64,000 nt of DNA from Anaerosolibacter sp. (GCF_029240175.1 NZ_JARBTM010000001.1:124001-188000), one strand, 5' to 3'. Positions 50,379 through 59,968 are shown, counted from the first letter of the stretch. The notes: generated by a model from the letters alone, not told the origin. Made by a program: numbers and translations.

Positions 50379-51079
50379 TCTATTCCCGCCCCTTTCATCA
50401 AACCTTTTTCTTCTACTTTTTCAATGTTTCCATCTAAAATATACACGATTCGATCTGCAAATTCAGCAATACTCTTATCATGGGTAACAAGAATCAATGT
50501 CTGCTTATATTCTCGGGCCATATTCAGCATGAGGGACATGACTTCTTCTGTTGTTTTTGAATCAAGATTTCCCGTGGGCTCATCTGCAAAGACAATAGGG
50601 GGTTTGCTCACAAAAGCTCTGGCAATTCCTACTCTCTGCTGCTGCCCTCCACTCATTTGAGATGGCTTGTGGGCAATATGTTTTTTGAGGCCTACTGACT
50701 CTAACATTTCCATGGCTATTCGATCACGCATATTTTTCGGCACTCCCCGGAATGTCAAGGGAAGACTTACATTTTCCAATGCGGTCAGAGATGGAAGAAG
50801 GTTATAGGACTGAAAGACGAACCCAATATTTTTTTGTCTAAATTTAGTGACTTCCTTTTCGCTCATTTTTTCTATTTTCTTCCCCTGAATTGTGATGGTT
50901 CCCTTTGTAGGCTTCTCTAAACCAGCCATAATATTTAAAAGAGTTGATTTCCCTGAACCAGAGGTGCCTAGAAAACAACATATCTCCTCTGGATGAATCT
51001 TCAAGGAAATATCATTTAATGCTACAACCCGTTCTTCTCCTATTTTGTATACTTTCCGCACATTCTGGATATTCACCAT
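50375..51079 (-). CDS. ABC transporter ATP-binding protein (MacB/LolD type)
   Basis: A 234-residue ATPase with Walker A GTSGSGKST (about 38-46), Q-loop FVFQSYNLLPSLT, signature SGGQQQR, Walker B IVFADEPTGNLDS and the switch VTHDKSIAEFADR. The GNLDSKT ending is typical of the LolD/MacB/FtsE group. AGAGGG lies about 11 nt before ATG 51079. First gene of the ATPase / CARDB-like / permease operon, with 4-nt overlap to the next gene. Confidence 0.92.
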   Translation of the reverse strand: MVNIQNVRKVYKIGEERVVALNDISLKIHPEEICCFLGTSGSGKSTLLNIMAGLEKPTKGTITIQGKKIEKMSEKEVTKFRQKNIGFVFQSYNLLPSLTALENVSLPLTFRGVPKNMRDRIAMEMLESVGLKKHIAHKPSQMSGGQQQRVGIARAFVSKPPIVFADEPTGNLDSKTTEEVMSLMLNMAREYKQTLILVTHDKSIAEFADRIVYILDGNIEKVEEKGLMKGAGIE

Positions 51080-51242
51080 ACCAATAATAACCCTCTCCCT
51101 CCTTAAACCGCAGCCTGTATGCTATATCATCAAATCTGCTGGTCTGGGTGCTATGTAATACATTCCTTTTTAAAGACGTAAAATCTAATGATTTTGTTTC
51201 ACTTTTACAAGAAATAATTGGAAATTTTAATTATAAATAAAA

Positions 51243-51261
51243 CCCTTGAATCCTTCAAGGG
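51243..51261 (-). terminator. Intrinsic terminator of the GNAT gene at 51310
   Basis: CCCTTGAA/TTCAAGGG with a 3-nt loop, followed on the minus strand by TTTTATTT. The rest of 51080-51309 holds no gene. Confidence 0.75.
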
Positions 51262-51309
51262 CGATCTTCTAAGTAGATTTAGATACTCTGTGGGCTTATT
51301 CCCTTCCAT

Positions 51310-52062
51310 TTATTCCTTTGGATTACCCGCTACGATGCCAAACCATATGACTTTCCCACATTCAACAAAACCACACTTCTTTGCCAAACCAGGTGACATA
51401 TTATTTCCTTCCACGATCTGTAAGTATGGAACCTTTCCCTTTTTCATCATCTTTGATGCCAGATCAATGGTCACATCCACTGCATATCCCTTTTTCCTAT
51501 GATTCTCCTTGGTATACATGATACCCATGGAATCATCATCATGGACGAGAACCCAACAGGCGATTTCTCCATCCACATAGATCGCTGAAGAAGGACGTTC
51601 TTCTATATCCTTTCGGATGGCTTCTAAACTGTACTCGTTCCGATAGGTATAAAAATGATCTATAATATCAGCGTCCTCCAGTGCGATCGACTGGACAGAA
51701 TGCTTCATCAGTTTCATATTTAAGTTTTCCGTTGGCATATAATAAAGGGTGCACGGACTGGTCCAGTCCACATGATATTTTTCCATAATCTTTTTCCCAA
51801 TGGATAATTCCACCCCCGAAAATCCATAGAATCCTTCCTGCAAGAACTGATTCATCACAGCCTCTATGAATTGGTCTTCTTTGGTATACAGATAATGAAA
51901 ATAGCCTTTCTTTATAAATACACCCCTGGGTTTCTCCACATGGTCTACATAGATTTCTATGTGGGGAACATTATCTATGATTCCTAGCAGGTTCAGATTC
52001 ACTGGCAAATCTGCCCTTAAGAAGTCCAAAATCGATTGCGTTATCTCCGTTTTGACTAACAT
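51310..52062 (-). CDS. GNAT-family N-acetyltransferase
   Basis: A 250-residue protein with a C-terminal GNAT domain; the acetyl-CoA region is MGIMYTKENHRKKGYAVDV followed by NNMSPGLAKKCGFVECGKV. The N-terminal 130 residues may be a degenerate first GNAT repeat. The frame extends to 52095, but CAGGGGGAG is 7 nt before ATG 52062. That start lies four nt after the stop of the polysaccharide deacetylase gene, so the two are one transcript. Acetylation of a cell-wall or small-molecule amine is possible. Substrate unknown. Confidence 0.78.
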   Translation of the reverse strand: MLVKTEITQSILDFLRADLPVNLNLLGIIDNVPHIEIYVDHVEKPRGVFIKKGYFHYLYTKEDQFIEAVMNQFLQEGFYGFSGVELSIGKKIMEKYHVDWTSPCTLYYMPTENLNMKLMKHSVQSIALEDADIIDHFYTYRNEYSLEAIRKDIEERPSSAIYVDGEIACWVLVHDDDSMGIMYTKENHRKKGYAVDVTIDLASKMMKKGKVPYLQIVEGNNMSPGLAKKCGFVECGKVIWFGIVAGNPKE

Positions 52063-52066
52063 TGGT

Positions 52067-52981
52067 CTACTCCCCCTGTTTCCCTTCCTCCACATTTATC
52101 ACAGTATCCTCTTCCAAACCTAAAACCTCTGGTACGGTTACAAATACATATCCCTTTTCCTTGGCCAGTTGGATAATCTGGGGCAGTGATGCCAGCATGT
52201 TTTCCATGGCCTGCTTCCTGCCGCTGCTGTGCATGAGGATAATTCCCCCAGGCTTTAACTGCATTTTAACATAATACAAAATCTTTGATACCGGCGTACC
52301 ACTCCAGTCCTTTGTGTCTACAGACCAATTGACCACGTTATAACCTGCAGCGTTTACCAGCTCTAGGGTTTTTTTATTCATTGTACCAAAGGGCGGCCTA
52401 AAAATATTGAAATGATAGCCAGTAATGGAATCAATCAAATCCCCTGTCTTCTCCAATTCACTTTGAATATCCGTTGGTGAAAGCCATGTAAACTTTTTAT
52501 GCCCCCAGCTGTGGTTTCCGATCCCATGACCTTCTTCCGCAATACGGGCTGCTACGTCAGGATATTTTTCTATATGGGTGCCTATCAGAAAAAAGGTTGC
52601 TTTGACCTCATGCTCCTTTAAAATATCCAGAACCTTCCCTGTATAATAGGGGTCAGGTCCATCATCAAAGGTAAGCGCAATCTTTGACGCTTGCCCGCCG
52701 CCTTTATAAAATACATGATTCTTGATGCTGTAAGATATCCTGTTCTCGCTATTGGTTTGGATTTGATCAATCTCTTCCCCGTTAGTAGGTGCCCCATCCA
52801 ATTCTTCTAACGCTGGACTATTGTCCTGCCCTTCTGCAGAAGAAATAATCGCCGAGGCTATAGGCGTTTCAATCTGAACATCGGCAGCCTGCACCTTTTC
52901 CTCCACCATTTTAAACTGAATAAACCACACAAAACCCATGATCATCATATACAAAACAATGTATTTATTTATCCTTTTCAT
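52067..52981 (-). CDS. Polysaccharide (NodB-type) deacetylase
   Basis: A 304-residue extracytoplasmic enzyme with an N-terminal membrane anchor (about 8-24) and a linker of about 70 residues. The NodB domain follows, with TFDDGPDP (metal and catalytic Asp), GNHSWGHKKF (metal His pair), RPPFGTMN and LMHSSGRKQA (catalytic His region). The family removes N-acetyl groups from peptidoglycan or related polymers, often in sporulation. The frame opens with TTG at 52984, and the adjacent ATG 52981 is the better start (GGTGAG upstream). Cotranscribed with the following GNAT gene. Confidence 0.88.
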   Translation of the reverse strand: MKRINKYIVLYMMIMGFVWFIQFKMVEEKVQAADVQIETPIASAIISSAEGQDNSPALEELDGAPTNGEEIDQIQTNSENRISYSIKNHVFYKGGGQASKIALTFDDGPDPYYTGKVLDILKEHEVKATFFLIGTHIEKYPDVAARIAEEGHGIGNHSWGHKKFTWLSPTDIQSELEKTGDLIDSITGYHFNIFRPPFGTMNKKTLELVNAAGYNVVNWSVDTKDWSGTPVSKILYYVKMQLKPGGIILMHSSGRKQAMENMLASLPQIIQLAKEKGYVFVTVPEVLGLEEDTVINVEEGKQGE

Positions 52982-53077
52982 CAAACACTCACCATTTTTT
53001 ATAGATTTTAAGGAAACGTTACAAACAATCCTTAATCATTAACTATATATCCAAATTCCCTATATTCTACCATTATT

Positions 53078-54442
53078 TTATCTCTTTCTTATATTCCAAA
53101 AAATTACAAATACGAATATGACGATTCCCATATTGAACACGATAAATCCTTTATAGGAAAAGGCCTCTTGCTTCTTGGATGGGGTCTTTGACTGTTCTTT
53201 TATAGATTCTTGGGACTCTGTAATCTTCAGTTCACTATCCGTGATACCATATTTCACTTTTATACCTTGGGGCAATCCCTGCTGTTCTTGATAGGCCCAA
53301 ATTCTTAACACATTTCCGTATACATTTCCTTTGATCATTCGATTTAACATTTGTATATATTGATCGTGATTGCCGGTGGTCTTATAGAGCTGACTTAAAA
53401 GATATACATTCCTATCCTGTAATAACCCATTGAGTTTTAGGTAATAAATAGCCCCCTTGGTATCCCCTTGTTTCATATGGATAAGCCCCCGATAATAGTC
53501 AAGATAATTGGCTGCTTCTAAGGCATAGCTGGCTACTTCCTTATCCCCGTGTTCCTTATAGCTATTGACTTTTTTGATTGCCTCCAAAGCCTCTTCATCA
53601 TCACCAGCCATGTAGGCTTTGTATGCTGTTAAGCCATGGTTCTTCACCATATTCTTTTCCTTGCTCGCTCCATCCTCTACCCCATCAAAAATCAAATGGT
53701 ATTGTCTTTCCATAGGCTCTTGATAATACAATCCGATATTAAAGTCAGGCTCTACATCAAAAAACTCCCAAAGGATTTGGTTGTTTTCAGGATATACCTT
53801 TACCTTTACATTGGGATGATTTTCATAGCCTTGGTAATCTATAATGCTCCAATTCTGTGGATCCATCTTTTGATCAAAGTGAACGTTCACCTTTCCATAT
53901 CCAATTTTATTTTTCCATGTAGCGCCCGTATCCAATATATATTTTATTGTTTTTCCTCCAATAGAGTCATAGGCATTTTTTATACGATACGTATTGATTA
54001 CCCTTCTTTCCTGCCCTTTATCAAATGTCATCTCCCACACATGCCAATTGGCATAATACATACTTCCTTGATTGTTTCCTTCTTCCTTTAAGCCTTCCTT
54101 TATAACTGTCTTCACTTCTTGTCCATCCACATAGGTTTGAAAGTCATAAAGCTTTTCATCATCTTCAAAGGCAGCTCGATGCTCCAAGGGCGGTAATGTG
54201 CCATAGGCTGGAAATCCTACCGTAATCGTTTCCTTCTCCCCGGTATTTCTAAAAAGAAACTCGCACCGTACAAGGGAATAGTCTCCCTGTACTTCAATAT
54301 CTATTTTCTCAGACAGCATTTCTACCTGGGTATCATATATGGGATAAACAGTATTCCCACTGCCGCCCAATACAGCATCATCTCCATAAACAGCTGATCC
54401 CATAGATAACAGCAGTAAACATACGATCATGATTCTTCTCAT
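53078..54442 (-). CDS. Secreted protein of unknown function with a C-terminal membrane helix
   Basis: A 454-residue protein: signal peptide (about 1-20, ending VYGDD), a beta-rich domain (about 30-250) resembling DUF4424-type domains, a helical TPR-like part (about 270-380; ALEAIKKVNSYKEHGDKE, GDTKGAIYYLKLNGL), a polar linker and one transmembrane helix (about 430-450) with a basic end. It is therefore probably surface-exposed and anchored. GAGGGAG is 8 nt before ATG 54442. No close function can be named. It lies upstream of the deacetylase gene on the same strand. Confidence 0.65.
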   Translation of the reverse strand: MRRIMIVCLLLLSMGSAVYGDDAVLGGSGNTVYPIYDTQVEMLSEKIDIEVQGDYSLVRCEFLFRNTGEKETITVGFPAYGTLPPLEHRAAFEDDEKLYDFQTYVDGQEVKTVIKEGLKEEGNNQGSMYYANWHVWEMTFDKGQERRVINTYRIKNAYDSIGGKTIKYILDTGATWKNKIGYGKVNVHFDQKMDPQNWSIIDYQGYENHPNVKVKVYPENNQILWEFFDVEPDFNIGLYYQEPMERQYHLIFDGVEDGASKEKNMVKNHGLTAYKAYMAGDDEEALEAIKKVNSYKEHGDKEVASYALEAANYLDYYRGLIHMKQGDTKGAIYYLKLNGLLQDRNVYLLSQLYKTTGNHDQYIQMLNRMIKGNVYGNVLRIWAYQEQQGLPQGIKVKYGITDSELKITESQESIKEQSKTPSKKQEAFSYKGFIVFNMGIVIFVFVIFWNIRKR

Positions 54443-54553
54443 TTTCGATTCTCCCTCAATTTTTTCTGTTTCCTGACCTTAAACAATTCTACACACTCAA
54501 GTCTTCTTCCTCTTTTTCCGTAAGAGATGAAAACCATAATTCCTGTATGTATG

Positions 54554-54578
54554 AAAAAAGCCTGAGGTCTACTCAAGC
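54554..54578 (-). terminator. Intrinsic terminator of the gene at 54580
   Basis: GCTTGAG/CTCAGGC stem (54578-54572 with 54566-54560, one G-U) followed by six T on the minus strand. Confidence 0.75.
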
Positions 54579-54579
54579 T

Positions 54580-55191
54580 CTATTGTATGATCTGGGTAAT
54601 AAAACGCCATTGATCATTTTCCTTCTTTAATTTTAGCTGATAGGATGCTGTGGTCTTCGTATAGGTCTCTGTGACGTTTACCAAAGTCATTCCATTCTTT
54701 TCATGAATAGCCTCGGAAAACTGTATCCCTTGCAGCACATTTTCTTGATCCTTTCTGTGCTTGATAACACTTCTTAACCAATAGGGTGAAAATGTTTCTG
54801 GCAGGTTTCTTTTATAAACCTCCCCAGATATTGAATACAGTAATTTCCCAGCCATTTCCTGAGATAACTCTCCTTTAGCTACTTGAAACATGATTTCCTT
54901 CCAAATATCTAAGGCTTGGTGCAATTCCCCCATCTGCTCGGTTTGAATTGTTTTCAGCGGCTGTACCGGTTCCCCAGGACTATCTATTTTTACTTCTTCA
55001 TTCTCAGTATTCACTCGTTTCTCATTGCTTTGTTCAAACTCCTGTTCAAGGGTCTTAAATTGCTTCGCCTCTGCCTCTACGCTGGCTGCACTGTTCATCA
55101 AATAGTAGCTGGTTGCCATGCCCACAGTACCACCCATTAGTACCATGGTCAGGATTACGATCATCCCGGCAATTGCCTTGTCCCCCTTCAT
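54580..55191 (-). CDS. Membrane-anchored protein of unknown function
   Basis: A 203-residue protein with one N-terminal transmembrane helix (about 7-31), a polar, Glu/Gln-rich linker containing a likely coiled coil (AEAKQFKTLEQEFEQSNEKR), and a small extracytoplasmic alpha+beta domain (about 95-203) that ends in VNVTETYTKTTASYQLKL...WRFITQIIQ, a layout seen in NTF2-like or DUF4829-like domains. I cannot assign a family. GGTGAAGGT is directly before ATG 55191. Confidence 0.6.
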   Translation of the reverse strand: MKGDKAIAGMIVILTMVLMGGTVGMATSYYLMNSAASVEAEAKQFKTLEQEFEQSNEKRVNTENEEVKIDSPGEPVQPLKTIQTEQMGELHQALDIWKEIMFQVAKGELSQEMAGKLLYSISGEVYKRNLPETFSPYWLRSVIKHRKDQENVLQGIQFSEAIHEKNGMTLVNVTETYTKTTASYQLKLKKENDQWRFITQIIQ

Positions 55192-55302
55192 ACCTTCACC
55201 CTTTCGTCTATATGTATTGCATATATGGATTTTTTATTTTCAACCTACACAAGACATATTTTACCACAATTCAGCAATTTGCGCATTCTTTTATATTAAA
55301 AT

Positions 55303-55330
55303 AAAAAACGCTTAGATCTAAGCGTTTTTT
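55303..55330. terminator. Palindromic terminator
   Basis: A perfect 28-bp palindrome A6-CGCTTAGATCTAAGCG-T6, with A- and T-runs on both sides, so it can act in both directions. It ends the holin-like gene, whose stop codon it overlaps. Confidence 0.85.
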
Positions 55331-55694
55331 AAAACACTCCCTTTCCAGGGATGATCATGTTGACGATACCAATGGCTAATGCTCCCAATATAGCACCCAT
55401 AAAACCTACAGTTACACCAGCAACCAAATATCCTGTCAGATAAATGATAATTGCTGCAACAATAAATCCTGTGATGCCTCTGCCAAAAGGCGTCGCGTCA
55501 AATCCTGTAAATCTTTCAATCAGATAGTCCAACGCACCAATTATTACTGCGGCCAAAAGTAATGGTACAAATCCTGTAATTGAAAAATAAGGGGTAAAAA
55601 ATGCCACAACTGCAAGTACAATCATGGAAACCAGAATTCGTACAAACATTTGGCCTATATTTAGCTGACCCTGCTCTCTTCTTTTTTCAACCAT
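55329..55694 (-). CDS. Holin-like / YvlD-type small membrane protein
   Basis: A 121-residue protein with three to four hydrophobic helices (about 18-60, 75-90, 95-115) of the family annotated as phage holin family 4 superfamily or YvlD-like (VPLLLAAVIIGALDYLIERFTG and IVNMIIPGKG). Host members are not phage holins and probably stabilise the membrane under stress. GGAGGTG precedes ATG 55694. There are no phage genes nearby, so I do not call it phage. The spacer 55695-55959 shows no gene. Confidence 0.72.
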   Translation of the reverse strand: MVEKRREQGQLNIGQMFVRILVSMIVLAVVAFFTPYFSITGFVPLLLAAVIIGALDYLIERFTGFDATPFGRGITGFIVAAIIIYLTGYLVAGVTVGFMGAILGALAIGIVNMIIPGKGVF

Positions 55695-55959
55695 TGATTA
55701 CACCTCCATATTTGTATATAAACATTATTCTCCCCTTGATACCTTTTTATGTATACATTTCAGTTCAACTACACTTCTACAACAATATCACCTTGAACCA
55801 AAGCTTGCCATGCTCATCGCAGATTTTTCCCAAGAAATAGGAAACCATATTTTCCAACCTATTCACATATAATACAAGTGAAATATTTTCTCTGATTAGA
55901 GTGATGTCTTTGTAGGTATATGTAAAGCATGTGAAAAAATCCACAGAGGAGTGATCATT

Positions 55960-57693
55960 TTGATAAAACAACTAACCCTCATGCTTGGCGGTATCCAAGG
56001 TGAGGGAATCGTTAGCGTTGGAGATACCCTGATCCGTGCTCTTTCTCAAGCAGGATATTATGCCTTTGGCTATAGAACCTTTTCTTCTAGAATAAAGGGT
56101 GGACATACAAATTATGTCATCGATATTTCAACCCACAAAACCTTAAGCTGTGATGATTCTTTGGACATCTTGATTGCCTTTGACCAAGATTCTATCGAAA
56201 TAAATCTTCCTAAGCTTAAAAAAGGCGGTTTGCTCGTCTATGATGACATCGTCTCTGTGAAAGAACTGCTAGCATCCATTGCGCCCTCATCCTATATCAT
56301 TCTTCCGATCCCTTTTACGAGCATTGCAAAGCAGTATGGGAATACCCTCATGAAAAATACTGGCGTAGTAGGGTTCTTAGGACAATTGTTTCATATGCCT
56401 ATCGAATCCGTAAGCCGTGTGATTTCAAAGAATTTCAACGGTAAAGGAGAAGAAATTGTTGCAAACAATATGAAGGTCCTGACAGCATGTTATGAACTGC
56501 CTTTGGAAAACAATTCCCTCTCCCATCAGTACAGATTATCACCCGTACAAAACAATCAAAAAAAAGCATCCATGCTTGGGAATGAAGCGATAGCCTTTGG
56601 TGCTCTCATGGCAGGATGCCGATTTATGGCAGCATATCCCATCACTCCATCCTCTGAGGTTATGGAATACTTAACAAAAAAGTTTCCAGGTTTTAATGGT
56701 GTCATGATCCAAACAGAAGATGAAATCTCTGCCATTACCATGACAGTAGGTGCAGCCTACGGTGGCGTCAGAAGCATGACTGCCACATCTGGTCCTGGAT
56801 TATCCTTAATGATGGAGGGTATTGGCCTTGCAGCCATGACTGAGATCCCTGTGGTCATCGCAGATATACAGCGGGGAGGTCCAAGCACTGGCTTGCCTAC
56901 AAAGCACGAGCAAAGTGATATAGACTTTCTATATTATGGTGCCCATGGTGAAATACCTATCATCATCCTTTCTCCATATACTGTGGAAGGATGCTTTTAT
57001 CAAACCATAGATGCCTTTAATTTGGCAGAACAGTATCAATGTCCTGTAATGATTTTGAGCGACCTCCACTTGGGCCTGTCTAGACAGACCATTGATCCAT
57101 TAGATTCTTCAAAAATTCAGATAGATCGGGGAAAACTTCTGAATTCCAATGAGTTTACAGAATCAGATATGCCCTTTAAGCGCTTTGCTTTTACAGATGA
57201 TGGGGTATCTTCTAGGATTATTCCAGGGCAGCCCTTCGGTATGCACCACATCACAGGTATAGAGCACATGGAAACCGGTAAACCCTTTGAAGGCAATGAT
57301 AACAGAAAAAAGATGATGGACAAGAGATTGAAAAAACTCCAAGGATTAAAAGAGTTAGACCATATCGATCTTTATGGTCAGTTGGAAAGTGATTTGCTCA
57401 TTCTTTCCGTTGGTTCCAATTTCGGTATGATTCAACGGGTAGTAGAAGGAGAACAACTTCCTGCGACTTATGGCATGTTTAAGATGATTAAGCCTATGCC
57501 CATTAAACAACTGGAAGAATTATGTGCAAAGTATAACAAGATATTGGTGATCGAAGGAAATGCCACTGGTCAATTGGCAGCTATCATCAAATCAGAAGTT
57601 GGCTTTCATAGGAAAATAGAAAGTCTCCTTAAGTATGATGGTACACCCTTTAAATATGAAGAAATCCATAACAAGATCAAGGAGCTGATATAA
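55960..57693 (+). CDS. korA: 2-oxoacid:ferredoxin oxidoreductase, fused gamma-alpha subunit
   Basis: A 577-residue fused gamma-alpha subunit of a 2-oxoacid:ferredoxin oxidoreductase (KorA type), which with KorB decarboxylates a 2-oxoacid to acyl-CoA and reduces ferredoxin. The N-terminal gamma domain (about 1-180) starts QLTLMLGGIQGEGIVSVGD. The alpha domain (about 200-577) has GNEAIAFGALMAGCRFMAAYPITPSSE, TEDEISAITM and GPSTGLPTKHEQSD. The frame opens with GTG at 55951, which lies in the ribosome site, so TTG 55960 is preferred. It overlaps korB by one base. No separate ferredoxin-like subunit is encoded. Confidence 0.85.
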   Translation: MIKQLTLMLGGIQGEGIVSVGDTLIRALSQAGYYAFGYRTFSSRIKGGHTNYVIDISTHKTLSCDDSLDILIAFDQDSIEINLPKLKKGGLLVYDDIVSVKELLASIAPSSYIILPIPFTSIAKQYGNTLMKNTGVVGFLGQLFHMPIESVSRVISKNFNGKGEEIVANNMKVLTACYELPLENNSLSHQYRLSPVQNNQKKASMLGNEAIAFGALMAGCRFMAAYPITPSSEVMEYLTKKFPGFNGVMIQTEDEISAITMTVGAAYGGVRSMTATSGPGLSLMMEGIGLAAMTEIPVVIADIQRGGPSTGLPTKHEQSDIDFLYYGAHGEIPIIILSPYTVEGCFYQTIDAFNLAEQYQCPVMILSDLHLGLSRQTIDPLDSSKIQIDRGKLLNSNEFTESDMPFKRFAFTDDGVSSRIIPGQPFGMHHITGIEHMETGKPFEGNDNRKKMMDKRLKKLQGLKELDHIDLYGQLESDLLILSVGSNFGMIQRVVEGEQLPATYGMFKMIKPMPIKQLEELCAKYNKILVIEGNATGQLAAIIKSEVGFHRKIESLLKYDGTPFKYEEIHNKIKELI

Positions 57694-58553
57694 TGGGAAA
57701 TGCAAAGAATTATAGTAACCAAACGACACCGACCTGGTGCCCCGGCTGTGGTGATTTTTCCGTCCTTCGCTCCCTACAAGCTGCAGCAGCCCACCTTGAT
57801 ATTGAACCCCACAACCTAGCTGTTGTTTCTGGCATTGGCTGCTCTGGGCGAATCTCAGGCTACCTAAATGCCTATGGCTTTCACAGCATCCATGGAAGGG
57901 CCTTACCTGTAGCCCAAGGCATTAAGCTGGTAAATCCGGAACTTACCGTGGTGGCCTCAGGAGGCGATGGTGATGGCTTTGCCATCGGAACAGCCCATAC
58001 CATCCATGCTTTCCGCAGGAATATTGATATGACATACATTGTTATGAACAATCAAATTTATGGTCTTACAAAGGGTCATACTTCTCCATTAAGCCAGACG
58101 GGCTTTGTTACGAAAAGTACGCCCCATGGTTCCATCGAAGCACCGATAAAACCAGGGCTCTTAGCCCTATCTGCTGGTGCAACCTTTGTGGCCCAAGGGT
58201 TTTCTGCCTACCAGGACCAACTGGTGGATATCATCACAAAAGCCATTCAGCATAAGGGTTTCTCCTTTGTTAATGTATTCAGCCCATGTGTAACCTTTAA
58301 TAAAACCAATACCTATCAATGGTTTAGGGATCACCTGGTCAATCTGGATGATGAAGGGAACCATAACACTGCAGATTTTCAAAAAGCCATGAATAAATAC
58401 ATCGAAACAGATGGGCTCTTCACGGGCATTCTCTATCAAAATACAGATCCAGATTATTACAGCAAACTCCCCGGAGAGCGAGGAACCCCTGTGGTTCAGC
58501 AGGATCTAGACATACGTCATAAGTTTGATGAACTCATGGAGGAGTTTATGTAA
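57693..58553 (+). CDS. korB: 2-oxoacid:ferredoxin oxidoreductase, beta (TPP-binding) subunit
   Basis: A 286-residue TPP subunit. It has TWCPGCGDFSVLR near residue 15 and IGCSGRISGYLNAYGFHSIHGRALP, whose cysteines are iron-sulfur or structural ligands, and the TPP motif GGDGDGFAIG...VMNNQIYGLTKG. The C-terminal part includes INVFSPC-like NVFSPCVTFN. ATG 57693 shares its A with the korA stop. The alpha/beta pair could use 2-oxoglutarate or another 2-oxoacid. The exact acid is not fixed by sequence. Confidence 0.87.
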   Translation: MGNAKNYSNQTTPTWCPGCGDFSVLRSLQAAAAHLDIEPHNLAVVSGIGCSGRISGYLNAYGFHSIHGRALPVAQGIKLVNPELTVVASGGDGDGFAIGTAHTIHAFRRNIDMTYIVMNNQIYGLTKGHTSPLSQTGFVTKSTPHGSIEAPIKPGLLALSAGATFVAQGFSAYQDQLVDIITKAIQHKGFSFVNVFSPCVTFNKTNTYQWFRDHLVNLDDEGNHNTADFQKAMNKYIETDGLFTGILYQNTDPDYYSKLPGERGTPVVQQDLDIRHKFDELMEEFM

Positions 58554-58563
58554 GGAGATTAAT

Positions 58564-58717
58564 GCGTAGCAAAGCTACGCAAGGTTGAGGCTAAGGTTAA
58601 GGTTGATAGGGACGTCAATTAGGGCCCTAAAAACCGACAATAAAAATGGGCGAACATTATTCGCCCATTGGTTTTTCTTAACCTTAACCTTAACCTCAAC
58701 CTGTGCACTCCGTGCAC
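58564..58717. repeat. Inverted-repeat element C with AAGGTT-repeat arms
   Basis: Left arm 58581-58606 (AAGGTTGAGGCTAAGGTTAA...) faces right arm 58677-58702 in inverted orientation with few mismatches. Inside are a GGGCGAA/TTCGCCC hairpin, the palindromes GACGTC and TTAGGGCCCTAA, and AAAAACC/GGTTTTT. Small hairpins flank the arms: GCGTAGC/GCTACGC (58564-58580) and GTGCAC/GTGCAC (58703-58717). It occupies nearly the whole spacer between korB and panD. Confidence 0.75.
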
Positions 58718-59101
58718 TTATTTTATTTCTCCATGCTTTTCAATTTCTGCCAACTCTAGAATTCTATTGTCTTCATCCACAAATACGATACTTGGCTTTA
58801 ATGTTTTTGCTTCTTCAGGGCTTACCCAGCAGTAGGCAATGATGATTACATTGTCTCCCGGCTGAACCAATCTGGCGGCTGCGCCGTTTAAGCAGATCAC
58901 ACCGCTGTTGGCCTCTCCCTCAATCACATAGGTCTCTAAGCGGGCACCATTGTAATTATTTACAATCTGAACCTTCTCACCAGGGAGAATATTGGCTGCA
59001 TCAAGAAGGGTTTTATCTATGGTAATACTTCCCACATAATTTAGGTTTGCCTCTGTGACTGTAGCCCGGTGAATCTTTGATTTAAACATATTCAACAACA
59101 T
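58718..59101 (-). CDS. panD: Aspartate 1-decarboxylase
   Basis: PanD makes beta-alanine for pantothenate. The 127-residue proenzyme has the N-terminal [19 protein letters not shown] segment; self-cleavage at Gly-Ser (about residues 24-25) generates the pyruvoyl cofactor. Later segments [15 protein letters not shown] and [13 protein letters not shown] are typical. It starts four nt after the panC stop, with GGAGGT inside the panC end serving as its ribosome site. Last gene of the panG-like/panB/panC/panD operon. Confidence 0.93.
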   Translation of the reverse strand: MLLNMFKSKIHRATVTEANLNYVGSITIDKTLLDAANILPGEKVQIVNNYNGARLETYVIEGEANSGVICLNGAAARLVQPGDNVIIIAYCWVSPEEAKTLKPSIVFVDEDNRILELAEIEKHGEIK

Positions 59102-59105
59102 GGTT

Positions 59106-59951
59106 TTATACCTCCAAGCGTATATTATCGATTAGCCTTGTCTTTCCAATTCTCACTGCCAAAGCAATGAGAACATCTCCCTTGATTTCTTCAATCTCCT
59201 CCAAGGTCACAGCATCCACAATTTCTACATAATCTATCTTTGCCAAAGGCTCAGTCTGAATGTTTTCCTTGATCCACAGTCCTAGCTTTCCTGCATCATG
59301 CTCCCCATGATCAATCCTGCCCTGGGCTTCAAAAAGGGATTTTGAGAGTATGAGGGCAGCTTGTCTTTCTGATGGATTCAAATAGGTGTTTCTTGAACTC
59401 ATGGCCAATCCATCTGCTTCTCTCACAATGGGGCAGGGTACGATCTCAATATCCATATTCAGATCCCTTACCATCTGCTGAATAACAGCAACCTGCTGGG
59501 CATCCTTTTGACCGAAATAGGCACGATCTGCCTTTACCATATGGAAAAGCTTGCTGACAATGGTTGTTACACCTCTGAAGTGTCCTGGTCGAGATGCGCC
59601 ACACAGCTTACTGGTGATACCTTCTACATCCACATATGTTCTATATCCTAAAGGATACATTTCACCCACAGTAGGGTGAAAAATGATATTTGCCCCTGCC
59701 TGTTCTGCAATCTCACTATCCCGCTCCAAATCCCTAGGATAGGTTTCAAAATCCTCACCCACGCCAAACTGGGTAGGATTCACAAAAATACTTACCACCA
59801 CAAACTCATTTTCTGCCTTTGCCCTTTGAATCAGAGAAGCATGCCCCTCATGAAGATATCCCATGGTAGGCACAAATCCTACCTTTTTTCCTTCTTGTCT
59901 AGCCCTTGCTACTTCTTCTCTTATCTGTTTAACCGTTTCAACAATCTTCAT
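59106..59951 (-). CDS. panC: Pantothenate synthetase
   Basis: PanC condenses pantoate with beta-alanine using ATP. The 281-residue enzyme shows the HxGH-like ATP site in [53 protein letters not shown] and the KMSKS-type AMSSRNTYL. Normal length for the family. It lies 17 nt after panB and 4 nt before panD on the same strand. Confidence 0.95.
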   Translation of the reverse strand: MKIVETVKQIREEVARARQEGKKVGFVPTMGYLHEGHASLIQRAKAENEFVVVSIFVNPTQFGVGEDFETYPRDLERDSEIAEQAGANIIFHPTVGEMYPLGYRTYVDVEGITSKLCGASRPGHFRGVTTIVSKLFHMVKADRAYFGQKDAQQVAVIQQMVRDLNMDIEIVPCPIVREADGLAMSSRNTYLNPSERQAALILSKSLFEAQGRIDHGEHDAGKLGLWIKENIQTEPLAKIDYVEIVDAVTLEEIEEIKGDVLIALAVRIGKTRLIDNIRLEV

Positions 59952-59968
59952 TGCCTAGCCTCCTGCCA

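Noticed and set aside
55329-55694. Prophage remnant because of a holin-like gene
   Set aside because: The family has many chromosomal non-phage members, and there are no other phage genes, integrase or attachment sites nearby.
55777-55971. 64-codon minus-strand ORF upstream of korA
   Set aside because: No ribosome site, antisense to the korA leader and start, and low-complexity composition.
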